Notes under the pieces: model-generated
Seen by the model: the letters and a program-made list of their open reading frames with translations, nothing else
What the model was told of the DNA's origin: nothing
The model's database searches: none
Source: Didemnitutus sp047777955
Lineage (GTDB): Bacteria; Verrucomicrobiota; Verrucomicrobiia; Opitutales; Opitutaceae
Assembly (NCBI RefSeq): GCF_047777955.1
Contig: NZ_CP180537.1
Span: 1,302,001-1,366,000 of the forward strand
Length of the DNA stretch: 64,000 nt
Reading direction: 5' to 3'
Position numbers and translations under genes: made by a program
In this document: positions 1 through 9,531 of the stretch, piece after piece
Layout: every line of letters starts with the position of its first letter
Position numbering within the stretch: the first letter of the stretch is position 1

Positions 1-332
1 TCGGCTCGCTGGAACACGCCGCGCGCTCCATTGAGGAGCGGATCGGTCGGTGCCGCGAACAACTCGCCCAGTCACGCAAGGCTTTCGCGGACTACACCGC
101 GTTGACCGACCGTCCTTTCGAGCACGAGACGAGGTATCACGAGGTCGTCGCCCGCCAGGCGGAGTTGGTCCAAGCGCTGGATCTCACCAAAAGCCAGAAG
201 GCAGAAGGGCTGTCGGCTGATGCTCCGGTCGTCGCTCCCACCGAGGGAGAGCCGGCCATCACGATAGAAGCTCCCTCGCATGTATCGAGCGTGGCCTCCA
301 AGCCGGGACGCAAGTTGCGGGTCGCCGTTTGA
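1..332 (+). CDS. C-terminal fragment of a large helicase/DNA-methylase-type protein (5' truncated by window)
   Basis: The frame is open from base 3 and ends at TGA 330-332. About 109 residues are visible. They start with a charged, probably helical stretch containing IEERIGRCREQLAQ and then PFEHETRYHEVVARQAEL, ending in a low-complexity tail. This tail style (ERI..REQLA..PFEHE..L..RQAEL..ALDL) resembles the C-terminus of very large SNF2/DEAD helicase or N6-methylase proteins carried on integrative elements. The catalytic part lies upstream of the window, so the assignment is by resemblance only. Confidence 0.5.
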   Translation, partial: GSLEHAARSIEERIGRCREQLAQSRKAFADYTALTDRPFEHETRYHEVVARQAELVQALDLTKSQKAEGLSADAPVVAPTEGEPAITIEAPSHVSSVASKPGRKLRVAV

Positions 333-351
333 AATGGAGGCCCAGCCGAAC

Positions 352-723
352 ATGTCCGTCACGATAGACAGTCCACGGAGGCGACGCCGAATCGCGGAGC
401 TACTCCACAAGGCCATCGTCGAAGTTGAGTCCACGCTACCGTCGCCTGAGCACGAAGCATCAGTGGCAGCACATGCCGACGCCCCGGTCTCACTGCAGAC
501 AGATCTTCCCGACAGCGAACGCGTCATCCGCTTCTTGCGCGTCACTGGGCAATCTTCGCCCGCGAACATTCGTGACACACTTGGGTTGTCTCGGTCGGGG
601 ACGTTCAGGGTGTTGCAGGCGCTGATCCACGCTCGGCGAATCGTGAGCCACGGTCAGACCCGCACCTTGGTCTATCGCCTGAATGAGCGCGAGCCGCCAC
701 TGGGCCGTATCGATCTGAACTGA
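352..723 (+). CDS. Small winged-helix DNA-binding protein of the element
   Basis: 123 residues. The C-terminal half (SERVIRFLRVTGQSSPANI, then DTLGLSRSGTFRVLQALI) reads as a winged helix-turn-helix, ending in a basic strand pair VSHGQTRTLVYRL. The first third is basic and helical. I chose ATG 352 because GGAGG at 336-340 lies 11 bases upstream; an in-frame ATG at 334 is possible. It begins 19 bases after the upstream gene and its stop is 2 bases before the recombinase start, so translation is probably coupled. It may be a regulator or accessory factor of the recombinase; I cannot assign a named family. Confidence 0.6.
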   Translation: MSVTIDSPRRRRRIAELLHKAIVEVESTLPSPEHEASVAAHADAPVSLQTDLPDSERVIRFLRVTGQSSPANIRDTLGLSRSGTFRVLQALIHARRIVSHGQTRTLVYRLNEREPPLGRIDLN

Positions 724-725
724 CC

Positions 726-2945
726 ATGCCACGCAGAGAGCAGTCCGAAAACTCTGGTTCAGCGCGGGTGCCCGTCGCGATCTACGCCCGCGTCTCAACG
801 GACAACCAAGTCGGGGGTCGCTTCGATTCCTGCGAGAGCCAAGCCGCCGTTTGTAGGGACCATATCCGCAAACAATCTGCCGAGGGGTGGTATGAGGTCG
901 CATCCTTCACGGACGCCGCCTACTCCGGCGGAACCATGGACCGGCCGGGGATTCAGGCACTCAAGCGAATGATCGCCGCCGGGGAGGTAAAGGTCGTGCT
1001 GATCTTCAAATTGGAGCGCGTCTCCCGCAATATGGACGAATGGGGACCATTCCGCGCGTTTCTCCAGAAGCACGGCTGCCGGCTCGAGAGCGCGACGGAA
1101 AACATCTCCGAACTGGAGCCTGAAGGACGGCTCAAGAACAACATCATGATGAGCGTCGCAGAGTTCGAGCGCTTGAACACCGCCAAGAAGACCCGTCTCA
1201 AGATGAGGGAGCAGGCCAAGCGGGGTTACTGGAACGGGGGACCAGTGCCCTACGGTTACGCCTACGACAAAAATACCCAGGCGCTGCTACCGCACCCGAC
1301 CGAGGCCGCGATTCTAAAACGGATCTTCTCCGAGGCCGCCAAGCTGACATCACTCACGGATCTCGCCAACGCCCTGAACGCCGAGGGTCATCGAACGAAA
1401 CAGCGAATCATGCAACGTCGCGACGGAACAACCGAGAATGTCGGGGGGCGTCTCTTTCGCTCCGACGGGATTCGCTTGCTGATCCGCAATCCCATCTACC
1501 GCGGTGCGGTGAAGTTTGAAGGTCAGGAATTCAGCGGCAAGCACGAGCCGCTGGTGGATGCCGACCTATGGGAAAGGGCCAACGCCGCGGTTGCGGAAAC
1601 CAAGGAACGGCCGGGCCAGTCCGTTGATCATCCATCGTTCCAAGCTCGTGATGCTCACAATCACTTGCTCAAAGGAATTGCGTGGTGTGCGGCCTGTAAC
1701 CGGGCGCTGGTGCCAAGCGATAGCGGTAAGAAAAGTATCAGCGGAAGGAAGTATCGATACTACACGTGCAGTCTGGTCCTCAAAGAAGCGAAGTCGCCGT
1801 GTTCGGTTGGGCGGTTGCCAGCCGATGCGCTGGAGAAAGCCATTGCGTCGGTATTGGGCGAGGCCGCTAGGCATCCAGCGATCATCAAGGAGATCGTCGA
1901 AGTTTCACGATCCACCCATCGACGCGATGTCGAGGATGTGCGGGTAGAACTGACCCAAAAAAAGCAATCACTAGCCACGGTCGAAAAACAGCTCGGCAAC
2001 TGTGCTGATGCAATTGCCAAGGGAGGAGTCGATGTCTTAGGCGACGCAATATTGCGCCGTGCCACAGACCTGCGCGATGAGCGGCGTCGGCTCCTCGTGG
2101 AGCAGGAAAGACTCCGCCAAGAGCTGGCGACGGCAGACACGATGGTCTTGGAAGAGAAGCGTGTCCGGAGGAATCTTGAGCGATTCGATCACCTTCTGGC
2201 CACGCTTTCTCCGTCGGAGCAAAAGGAGCTGGTGCGAAGTTTTGTCGAGCGCATCGACGTGCAGCGGATACCGGATCATCAACGTCGGCGGTTGGCTTCC
2301 ACCGTTGATGATGGTGCCGGTGATCGCCTGATGAAAATACGGATTAAGCTGCACGACGCTGAACTGGCGGAAGGCGTGGGTAACGGCGCTTCTGTCGGTA
2401 GCTCGCCTCGGCCAACGCCGCATATCCGTGGGCTGAGTTTTGACGCCGTTGTGGATTTCACGCACGCAAACAGAGGGGAAATCAGCCTGATTACCCCATT
2501 CCGGCAAGCAGTCCGCCTGGAGGAGCGCGTGCGGAAAATTCCCTCGGCTCAGCCGACCATCGAGCACCCCATACTCAAAGCGCAGCGTTGGCATCGGTTG
2601 CTTCAAAGTGGTGCAATCTCAACTCGCGTATCCTTGGCCAAGAGAGAAGGCCTCACGCCGGGTGCAATCACGCGAATCATGCAGTTGCTCGATCTGGCCC
2701 CGGAGATTCAACAGCACCTCGCAGCAATCAAAGACCCCGGTGCGATCTGGTATTTCGGCTACCGACCAATGGGCGAATTGGCGCGCCTGCCATTTGAGCA
2801 ACAGCGTGTTCAGTTTGCAGCGATGGTCTCACAATTCGAATCACGGCGGCGCGAACGCGCCGGGGTGCGAGTTGTGCCCTTTTCGGACATTAGGAACGGC
2901 GTTCAGCAGAAGCTCAACAGAGGCCTGGGTCCGCGTCTTGGATGA
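726..2945 (+). CDS. Large serine recombinase (site-specific integrase)
   Basis: 739 residues. The N-terminal resolvase domain (about 15-155) carries the catalytic serine in IYARVS (Ser24) and FKLERVSRN. A recombinase domain follows (YGYAYD.., about 175-290). A zinc-ribbon has Cys321 and Cys324 (CAAC), with a second pair in YYTCSL and SPCSV, and then a long coiled coil (about 385-490). Residues about 560-739 form an extension beyond the usual large serine integrase core, with a ParB-like helix-turn-helix (LAKREGLTPGAITRIMQLL). The family inserts and excises DNA through a Ser-DNA intermediate. The start is 2 bases after the upstream stop. It is the last gene before the inverted repeat and tRNA-Gln. 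Confidence 0.93.
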   Translation: MPRREQSENSGSARVPVAIYARVSTDNQVGGRFDSCESQAAVCRDHIRKQSAEGWYEVASFTDAAYSGGTMDRPGIQALKRMIAAGEVKVVLIFKLERVSRNMDEWGPFRAFLQKHGCRLESATENISELEPEGRLKNNIMMSVAEFERLNTAKKTRLKMREQAKRGYWNGGPVPYGYAYDKNTQALLPHPTEAAILKRIFSEAAKLTSLTDLANALNAEGHRTKQRIMQRRDGTTENVGGRLFRSDGIRLLIRNPIYRGAVKFEGQEFSGKHEPLVDADLWERANAAVAETKERPGQSVDHPSFQARDAHNHLLKGIAWCAACNRALVPSDSGKKSISGRKYRYYTCSLVLKEAKSPCSVGRLPADALEKAIASVLGEAARHPAIIKEIVEVSRSTHRRDVEDVRVELTQKKQSLATVEKQLGNCADAIAKGGVDVLGDAILRRATDLRDERRRLLVEQERLRQELATADTMVLEEKRVRRNLERFDHLLATLSPSEQKELVRSFVERIDVQRIPDHQRRRLASTVDDGAGDRLMKIRIKLHDAELAEGVGNGASVGSSPRPTPHIRGLSFDAVVDFTHANRGEISLITPFRQAVRLEERVRKIPSAQPTIEHPILKAQRWHRLLQSGAISTRVSLAKREGLTPGAITRIMQLLDLAPEIQQHLAAIKDPGAIWYFGYRPMGELARLPFEQQRVQFAAMVSQFESRRRERAGVRVVPFSDIRNGVQQKLNRGLGPRLG

Positions 2946-2964
2946 GGTAGATTCGGGTTCTTGG

Positions 2965-3057
2965 ATTTTGACTTACTTTGCAGAGGTGCAGCCAAGAACG
3001 GTGAAAAACGGAAAGTTCTAAGAACAAATTAAGAACTTCGCCAAAGTAAGTCAAAAT
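2965..3057. repeat. Perfect 16-bp inverted repeat with nested 7-bp arms downstream of the recombinase gene
   Basis: The left arm ATTTTGACTTACTTTG (2965-2980) is the exact reverse complement of CAAAGTAAGTCAAAAT (3042-3057), separated by 61 bases. Inside are AAGTTCT (3013-3019) and AGAACTT (3032-3038), and AAGAAC occurs twice (3020-3025, 3031-3036). The position, 19 bases after the recombinase stop and 84 bases before tRNA-Gln, suggests an attachment site, integrase-binding arms or the element's terminal repeat. A transcription terminator is less likely because the loop is long. Confidence 0.75.
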
Positions 3058-3140
3058 GGCCAATTTCGCTTCCCTCCGGCCCACTGCTACTTAACGCCAG
3101 TTTTGCCACATCTCAGAAAAAGTTCGGATTTTTCTCGAGA

Positions 3141-3214
3141 TGGCTGCCCGGCATGGATTCGAACCATGACTAGGCGAGTCAAAGTCGCCTGTGCTACCAT
3201 TACACCACCAGGCA
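3141..3214 (-). tRNA. tRNA-Gln (TTG)
   Basis: Read on the minus strand this is a 74-nt cloverleaf. The acceptor stem is TGCCTGG/CCGGGCA, the D arm contains AATGGTAG, the anticodon stem is GGCGA/TCGCC with loop CTTTGAC (anticodon TTG), the T arm contains TTCGAATC, and the discriminator is G followed by an encoded CCA. The 3' end faces the mobile element, a common arrangement for elements integrated at tRNA genes. The tRNA itself looks intact. Confidence 0.95.
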
Positions 3215-3334
3215 GTGAGTGAGTGGAACGGCCGAAGGAAGAGCGCGCCTCGGGACGGGTCAAGGGCGGAAATCGCCCGGGCGGGGCGCGGGCCGGCGAT
3301 TGACTCGGCGCCGCCCGCGCGGATTCTCGGCCGC

Positions 3335-4066
3335 GTGCTTTTCTTCAACAAACTGCTGCCGGCGTTCGTGCTGCCGATCGGAGTCGTGACGCTCCTGATC
3401 TTGCTGGCCGGGTGGAAGAAATGGCGCTGGGCGGCGTGGCTGGCGGCGGCAACGCTGCTCGCCTCCTCGACCGGCGTGGTCGGCAACGCGCTCCTGCGCT
3501 CCCTGGAAAACGCCTATCCCGCGCGCAGCATCGCAAGCCTGCCGGAGGCGGACGCGGTGCTCGTCCTCGGCGGCGTCCTTTCGCCGGGCAAGGCGACGGG
3601 CCTCGTGACCGAGTGGTCGGAGGCGGTGGAGCGATTCGAGGCCGGGGTCGAGATCGTGCAGCGCGGCAAGGCGCGCCTGGTGCTCTTCACCGGCGATCCG
3701 CGCGGCTCCGAGGGCTCGGCGCTGCAGCGCGAGGCGATCGAGCGCGGCGTGCCGCGCGAGCGCACCGCGGTGATCGGCGCGGTCGGCAACACCGCCGACG
3801 AGGCGGCGCAGCTGAAGCGCTACGCGCAGCAGCACGGCCTGAAGCGCGTGGTGCTGGTGACCTCGGCCTGGCACCTGCCGCGGGCGATGCGGCTGTTCCA
3901 GGGGGCGGGCGTGGAACTCACGCCGTTCCCGGTCGACTACCGCGCGCTGCCCAACGCCGGGCTGCCGTATCTCGACTGGATCCCGAACGCGGGCGCGCTG
4001 GGCAAAACCGAGACGGCGCTGCGCGAGTGCTACGGCATCGCGTTCTACGCGGTGTTCGGCCACTGA
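3335..4066 (+). CDS. YdcF/ElyC-family (DUF218) membrane-anchored protein
   Basis: 243 residues from GTG 3335. This start gives FFNKLLPAFVLP, a typical family beginning, with two N-terminal membrane helices (about 3-25 and 28-50). The frame is open further upstream, but an earlier start would run into tRNA-Gln. The soluble DUF218 domain shows DAVLVLGG, LVLFTGD, the GNTADEA element and VTSAWHLPRA. ElyC/SanA/YdcF proteins are linked to envelope or lipid-carrier metabolism, but the substrate cannot be read here. It converges on the downstream esterase gene. Confidence 0.85.
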   Translation: MLFFNKLLPAFVLPIGVVTLLILLAGWKKWRWAAWLAAATLLASSTGVVGNALLRSLENAYPARSIASLPEADAVLVLGGVLSPGKATGLVTEWSEAVERFEAGVEIVQRGKARLVLFTGDPRGSEGSALQREAIERGVPRERTAVIGAVGNTADEAAQLKRYAQQHGLKRVVLVTSAWHLPRAMRLFQGAGVELTPFPVDYRALPNAGLPYLDWIPNAGALGKTETALRECYGIAFYAVFGH

Positions 4067-4082
4067 GCGCGCGGCGCGCGTT

Positions 4083-5177
4083 TCACTGGGCGGGCGGGAC
4101 GCCGCGGCGGAGCAGCGGCTTCACCGGCGTGCCGTCGGACCATTGGCCCATGGCGAGCTGGGTCGGGCCGCCGCCGAGGGCGACGTCGCGGAGCCGGTTC
4201 TCGAACGCGGCGGCGCGAAGCGCGTCGAAGAGCCGCCAGGTGCCGTAGTAGTCGAGCGCGTCGGTGACCGGCGTCTCGTGCGACGAATCGTCGAGGTTGA
4301 GCCCGCGCTCGGCGAGGCGCTCCTTGGCCTTTTCGGCGAGGCGCTTGCGGATGAAGCCCTTGGGCTCCTCGCGTTGCGGCGGCTGGTAGCCCGGCAACGG
4401 CGCGGCGGGGGCGCGGTGCGTGGCGACGAGCGCGGGTGCGCCGTGGTCGTCGGAGCGCAGCTCGAGCCAGTCCTTTTGCGCGGCGGGGACGGCGGTCGTG
4501 GCCTCGTAGATCCGGCGCGCGCCGGTGTCGCCGACGAGCGTGTCGCGGTCGCCCGAGAGCGTGAGCAGCAGGGTGGCCGCCGGCACCTGGGCGAGGTCGG
4601 CGAGCGGCACGAGCGGACCCTGGTCGCGCTCGAGCACGGCAGGCTCGACGCACATCACGGCCTTCGGCGCGGGCAGGCCGGCGGCGGGGAGCGCGACGGC
4701 GAGGTTGGCGGCGAGGACGCCGCCGGCGGAGTGGCCGACGGTGGCGAGCCGTGCGAGGTCGGCGCGGGGCAGGTCCTTTTGCCGGGCGAGCCAGTCGAGG
4801 CCGCGCTTCACGCCGGCGACGGCGTTGGGCGTGAACTCGGCGGGCGGGGTGCGGAGATTTTTCTGGTAGCGCGGGTAGAGCACGATGGCGCCGTGGCGCA
4901 CGAGGTGGTGGATCCACGCGAGGTAGTGCTCGGGCTTGGTTGCGCCCCAGCCGTGGGCGAAGACGATCACGGGCAGCGGTTGCGCGGCCGCGGGCTGCTC
5001 CGGCCAGAAGACGGTGACGTCATCGCCGTCGTCGCCGCTGGCGTGGCTGGCGACGCGCGCGTAGGCGTAGTCGGCGCCGCCGGGGCCGGTGGCGGGCTGG
5101 GCGGGTGGAATTGGCGCGGCGTTCGCGGCGGCGAAACCGAGGCAGAGCAGGAAGGCGAGCGGTGGAGCGAGGCGCAT
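4083..5177 (-). CDS. Secreted alpha/beta hydrolase (chlorophyllase/PAF-acetylhydrolase-like esterase)
   Basis: 364 residues with a signal peptide ending near AAANA (about residue 20). The fold is seen in VIVFAHGWGATKPEHY (oxyanion region), the nucleophile elbow VGHSAGGVLAANL, LTLSGDRDTLV (acid) and a late SSHETPV or SDDHGAP histidine. A lysine/arginine-rich insertion (about 275-300) lies between core and C-terminus. It is probably a periplasmic carboxylesterase or lipase-like enzyme; the substrate is unknown. It is transcribed toward the YdcF-like gene with only 16 bases between the stops. Confidence 0.8.
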   Translation of the reverse strand: MRLAPPLAFLLCLGFAAANAAPIPPAQPATGPGGADYAYARVASHASGDDGDDVTVFWPEQPAAAQPLPVIVFAHGWGATKPEHYLAWIHHLVRHGAIVLYPRYQKNLRTPPAEFTPNAVAGVKRGLDWLARQKDLPRADLARLATVGHSAGGVLAANLAVALPAAGLPAPKAVMCVEPAVLERDQGPLVPLADLAQVPAATLLLTLSGDRDTLVGDTGARRIYEATTAVPAAQKDWLELRSDDHGAPALVATHRAPAAPLPGYQPPQREEPKGFIRKRLAEKAKERLAERGLNLDDSSHETPVTDALDYYGTWRLFDALRAAAFENRLRDVALGGGPTQLAMGQWSDGTPVKPLLRRGVPPAQ

Positions 5178-5261
5178 GGCGCGGCGGATTGCTCCGGTAG
5201 ACGGAGCGCGTGCCGCGGCGGTTACCGTGAAGCGCGCAGGCCTGCGCCCGCGTGACGGTCC

Positions 5262-6590
<1,329 letters not shown>

Positions 6591-6665
6591 GTGCGGCAGA
6601 GCGTGCGCCGGAGCGGGCGCGAGTCAAACGACCTTGCGCGGCCCGGCGGCGGGGCGCGCGGCGCG

Positions 6666-7658
6666 CTACCGGTCCCAGAACAGCAGCGAGTGCACGTAGT
6701 TGGCGCGCTCGTAGGCCTCGGGGTTGCGGCTGTTGGCGAGGTTGAGCTGGCCGCGCAGCTCGCTCAGCGAGCGGAAGCGGTGCTCCTCCAGATAGGAGGT
6801 CAGGCCGTTGACGAGGGAGCGGAGGTGCTGCGGGCCGTAGCGGAGGAGGGCGGAGACGACCTGGACGGTGTCGGCGCCGGCGAGGAGGGACTTGATGACG
6901 TCGTTGGGCGTGTGGACGCCGCCGGTGACGGCGAGGTCGACCGGCACGCGGCCGCTGAGGATGGCGAGCCAGCGCAGGCGCAGGAGCAGTTCGGAGGAGT
7001 CGGAGAGCTCGAGCTTCGGCGCGACCTCGCGGAAGCGGACGTTGATGTCGGGCTGGTAGAACCGGTTGAAAAGCACGGCGCTCTTCACCCCGGCGCGCGC
7101 GAGGCGGTCGACGAAATGGGGCAGCGAGGAGAAGAACGGCGAGAGCTTCACCGCGAGCGGCAGGCTGGAATTCTCGCGCACGGAGGTGACGATCTCGATC
7201 ATGCGGTCCTCGATCGCGGCGGCGGAGGTGTCGGGATCGGTGGGCAGGAAGTAGAGGTTGAGCTCGATGGCGTCGGCCCCCGCCTGCTGCACGCTGCGGG
7301 CGAAGTCGACCCAGGTCGTGGGCGTGCGGGCGTTGAGCGAGGCGATGATCGGGATGTCGACCGCGACCTTGGCGCGGTAGATGTGCTCGAGGTATTCCTC
7401 CGGGCCGAAGGCGTAGGCGTCGCTGCCCTCGAAGAAGGCGTCGCCGGCGGCGTCGGTCTCGGAGAGGCGGTTCTCGAGCTTGAGGCGCTCGGTCTGGGTG
7501 AGGCGGACCTGCTCCTCGAAGAGCGAGGCGAGCACGATGGCCGAGGCGCCGGCGTCCTCGAGTTCGCGGATGCTGGCGAGGCGGTTCGTGAGCGGCGACG
7601 CTCCCGGCATGATGGGATGCTTCAATTGCAGCCCAAGGTAGTTCGTCGTGAGATTCAT
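6666..7658 (-). CDS. Dihydroorotate dehydrogenase-like flavoprotein
   Basis: 330 residues from ATG 7658 (MNLTTNYLGLQLKHPIMPGA). It is a TIM-barrel flavoprotein with PLAVKLSPFF, AVLFNRFYQPD, LAVTGGVHTPNDV and an ADTVQVVSALL phosphate-binding end. These match the PyrD-like branch annotated as dihydroorotate dehydrogenase-like proteins. The frame is open upstream to 7913, but the family N-terminus begins here. True PyrD activity is uncertain, because the active-site Cys/Ser loop of class 1 enzymes is not obvious. It is transcribed divergently from panB. Confidence 0.82.
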   Translation of the reverse strand: MNLTTNYLGLQLKHPIMPGASPLTNRLASIRELEDAGASAIVLASLFEEQVRLTQTERLKLENRLSETDAAGDAFFEGSDAYAFGPEEYLEHIYRAKVAVDIPIIASLNARTPTTWVDFARSVQQAGADAIELNLYFLPTDPDTSAAAIEDRMIEIVTSVRENSSLPLAVKLSPFFSSLPHFVDRLARAGVKSAVLFNRFYQPDINVRFREVAPKLELSDSSELLLRLRWLAILSGRVPVDLAVTGGVHTPNDVIKSLLAGADTVQVVSALLRYGPQHLRSLVNGLTSYLEEHRFRSLSELRGQLNLANSRNPEAYERANYVHSLLFWDR

Positions 7659-7978
7659 CGGCGCGGGAGCGAAGCGGGGCGGGGAGGCTGACCGCGCGAG
7701 TATGCCCGCCGGTGCCGCCGGCGACTGCGCCGAGGTTGGCCAACGCTGCGCGCGGCTTGGCCGGGCCGGGGCTCGCTGCGGGACGGAGATTTGGTTTGCA
7801 CGGAGGCCCGCGGCGGCAACCTTGGCGGCGTCTGGCGCGAACTCGTGCGCGACCGGACGCCCGCAACTCCCACTCCCGTCCTCGGACAACCAGGCCTGAT
7901 CGCCATGCGACAAGCACTCCCGTCCCTCCTGCTCCCGCGCTCGCGGGTTTTCCGGCGTCGGAAAACCACCGCAGCGCC
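7659..7978. other. Divergent intergenic region upstream of panB, with a 9-bp hairpin
   Basis: This 320-base gap lies between the divergent starts of the dihydroorotate-dehydrogenase-like gene and panB. It should hold both promoters, but I cannot pick confident -35/-10 pairs. A perfect 9-bp hairpin, GGTTTTCCG (7946-7954) and CGGAAAACC (7959-7967), lies 11 bases before the panB start. It lacks a T-tract in either direction, so it is not a classic terminator. I recognise no known riboswitch. Confidence 0.4.
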
Positions 7979-8770
7979 TTGAAGAGCATCCTCGAATTTT
8001 CCGCGGCCCACGCCGCGCGCCGGCCGATCGTGATGACGACGGCCTATGACGCCCTCCTGGCGCGCCACGCCGCCCGCGCCGGCATCGACGCCGTGCTGGT
8101 CGGCGACAGCGTCGCGATGGTCGTGCACGGTTTCCCGTCCACCGTCCACGCCACGATGGAAATGATGGTCGCGCACACCGCGGCCGTCCGCCGCGGCGCC
8201 CCCGACCTGGTGGTCGTGGCCGACCTGCCGTTCCTCGCCCACCGCCGCGGCCGCGAGGCCGCGGTCGCCGCCGCCGGCGCGCTCGTGCAGGCCGGCGCCA
8301 CCGCGGTGAAGCTGGAGGGCGTGGCCGGGCACGAGGACGTGATCGCGCACCTCGTCGGCAGCGGCATCCCGGTCATGGGCCACCTCGGCCTCACGCCGCA
8401 GTCCGTCCACCAGCTTGGCGGCTACCGGCTGCAGGGCCGCTCGGCCGACGAGGCGGAGGCCATCCGCGCCGACGCGCGCCGCGCCGCGGCGCTGGGCGTG
8501 TTCGCGCTCGTGCTCGAGTGCGTGCCTGCCGCGCTCGCCGCCGCGATCACGGCCGAGCTGCCGGTGCCGGCGATCGGCATCGGCGCGGGCGCGGAGACGG
8601 CGGGGCAGGTGCTGGTGATCTCCGACCTGCTCGGGCTCGACCCGGATTTCCGCCCGCGCTTCGTGCGGCGCTACGCCGACGGCGCGGGCGTGGTGCAGGA
8701 GGCGCTCGAGCGCTACGCCCGCGACGTGCGCGCGGCGCATTTCCCCGCCGCCGCGGAGGTGCTGGCATGA
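7979..8770 (+). CDS. panB: 3-methyl-2-oxobutanoate hydroxymethyltransferase (ketopantoate hydroxymethyltransferase)
   Basis: 263 residues from TTG 7979, the only start that leaves the usual 15-20 residues before MTTAYD; no in-frame ATG or GTG lies close upstream. Family signatures are AVLVGDSVAMVVHG (Mg-binding Asp), TVKLEG-like AVKLEG, PVMGHLGLTPQSVHQLGGY and PAIGIGAG. The enzyme transfers a C1 unit from methylene-tetrahydrofolate to 2-oxoisovalerate, the first committed step of pantothenate synthesis. Its stop overlaps the panC start (ATGA), so the two are translationally coupled. It is the first gene of a pan/CoA operon. Confidence 0.94.
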   Translation: MKSILEFSAAHAARRPIVMTTAYDALLARHAARAGIDAVLVGDSVAMVVHGFPSTVHATMEMMVAHTAAVRRGAPDLVVVADLPFLAHRRGREAAVAAAGALVQAGATAVKLEGVAGHEDVIAHLVGSGIPVMGHLGLTPQSVHQLGGYRLQGRSADEAEAIRADARRAAALGVFALVLECVPAALAAAITAELPVPAIGIGAGAETAGQVLVISDLLGLDPDFRPRFVRRYADGAGVVQEALERYARDVRAAHFPAAAEVLA

Positions 8771-9531
8771 GCGCGCCGCGGCTGCATGAATCGATCGCCG
8801 CCTGGCGCGCCGAGCGCGCGGGGCCGCGCTTCGCGGGGTGCACGGTGGGCTTCGTGCCGACGATGGGCGCGCTGCACGCCGGCCATCGCGCGCTGCTCGA
8901 GCGCGCACGGGCGGAGAACGACCGCGTGGTGTTGAGCGTCTTCGTCAACCCCACGCAGTTCAACGACCCGACCGACCTGGAGAAATACCCGCGCACGCTC
9001 GCCGAGGATGTCGCGCTTGCGCGCGGGCTGGTCACGGACGTGATCGTGCCGACGGCGGAGGAGATGTATCCCGACGGCTACCGCTACCGCGTGAGCGAGG
9101 GCGAATTCAGCCGCGAGCTCGAGGGCGCGCACCGGCCGGGGCACTTCGACGGCGTGCTCACGGTCGTGCTGAAGCTGCTCCAGCTCGTGCAGCCGACGCG
9201 CTCCTATTTTGGCGAGAAGGACTGGCAGCAGCTCGCGCTCGTGCGCGGGATGGCGACGGCGTTCTTCCTGCCCGGCGAGATCGTGGCCTGTCCGACCGTG
9301 CGCGATGCGGACGGCCTCGCGCTCAGCTCGCGCAACCGCCGGCTGGCGCCGGCCGACCGGGCGCGTGCGGCGGCGTTCCCGAAGCTCCTGCGCGCCGGCA
9401 CGCCCGAGGCGGCGGCGCAGGCCCTGCGCGGCGCGGGCTTCGAAGTCGACTACGTGGCCGAGCGCGACGGCGTGCGCCTCGGTGCGGTCCGGATCGGAGG
9501 CGTGAGGTTGATCGACAATGTCCGCGTCTAA
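8767..9531 (+). CDS. panC: Pantothenate synthetase (pantoate--beta-alanine ligase)
   Basis: 254 residues, slightly shorter than the usual 280. The N-terminal nucleotide-binding part has GFVPTMGALHAGHRAL (HxGH-like motif), SVFVNPTQFNDPTDLEKYPR, PGHFDGVLTVVLKLL and YFGEKDWQQLALVR, then SSRNRRL. It joins pantoate to beta-alanine with ATP. It starts inside the panB stop (ATGA), and its own end overlaps the coaBC start by 14 bases. The C-terminal domain is compact, ending in RLIDNVRV. Confidence 0.95.
   Translation: MSAPRLHESIAAWRAERAGPRFAGCTVGFVPTMGALHAGHRALLERARAENDRVVLSVFVNPTQFNDPTDLEKYPRTLAEDVALARGLVTDVIVPTAEEMYPDGYRYRVSEGEFSRELEGAHRPGHFDGVLTVVLKLLQLVQPTRSYFGEKDWQQLALVRGMATAFFLPGEIVACPTVRDADGLALSSRNRRLAPADRARAAAFPKLLRAGTPEAAAQALRGAGFEVDYVAERDGVRLGAVRIGGVRLIDNVRV

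Larger units (their letters stand above)
1..3060. mobile_element. End of an integrated element carrying a large serine recombinase (partial)
   Basis: Three co-directional genes (helicase/methylase C-terminus, winged-helix protein, large serine recombinase) are followed by a perfect inverted repeat and then tRNA-Gln, after which housekeeping genes begin. Composition differs: I counted 31 of 60 G+C in row 1921 and 37 of 60 in row 1321, against 50 of 60 in row 9361. Large serine recombinases integrate phages and ICE-like elements. The other end lies outside the window, so element type and size are unknown. The right boundary is set at the inverted repeat by inference. Confidence 0.6.

Noticed and set aside
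3191..3334. Upstream start for the YdcF-like gene
   Set aside because: It would begin inside tRNA-Gln and add a low-complexity stretch; GTG 3335 gives the family's normal N-terminus.
4067..4082. GCGCGC-rich hairpin between convergent genes as a bidirectional terminator
   Set aside because: The stem is short and ambiguous and no T-tract is present on either strand.
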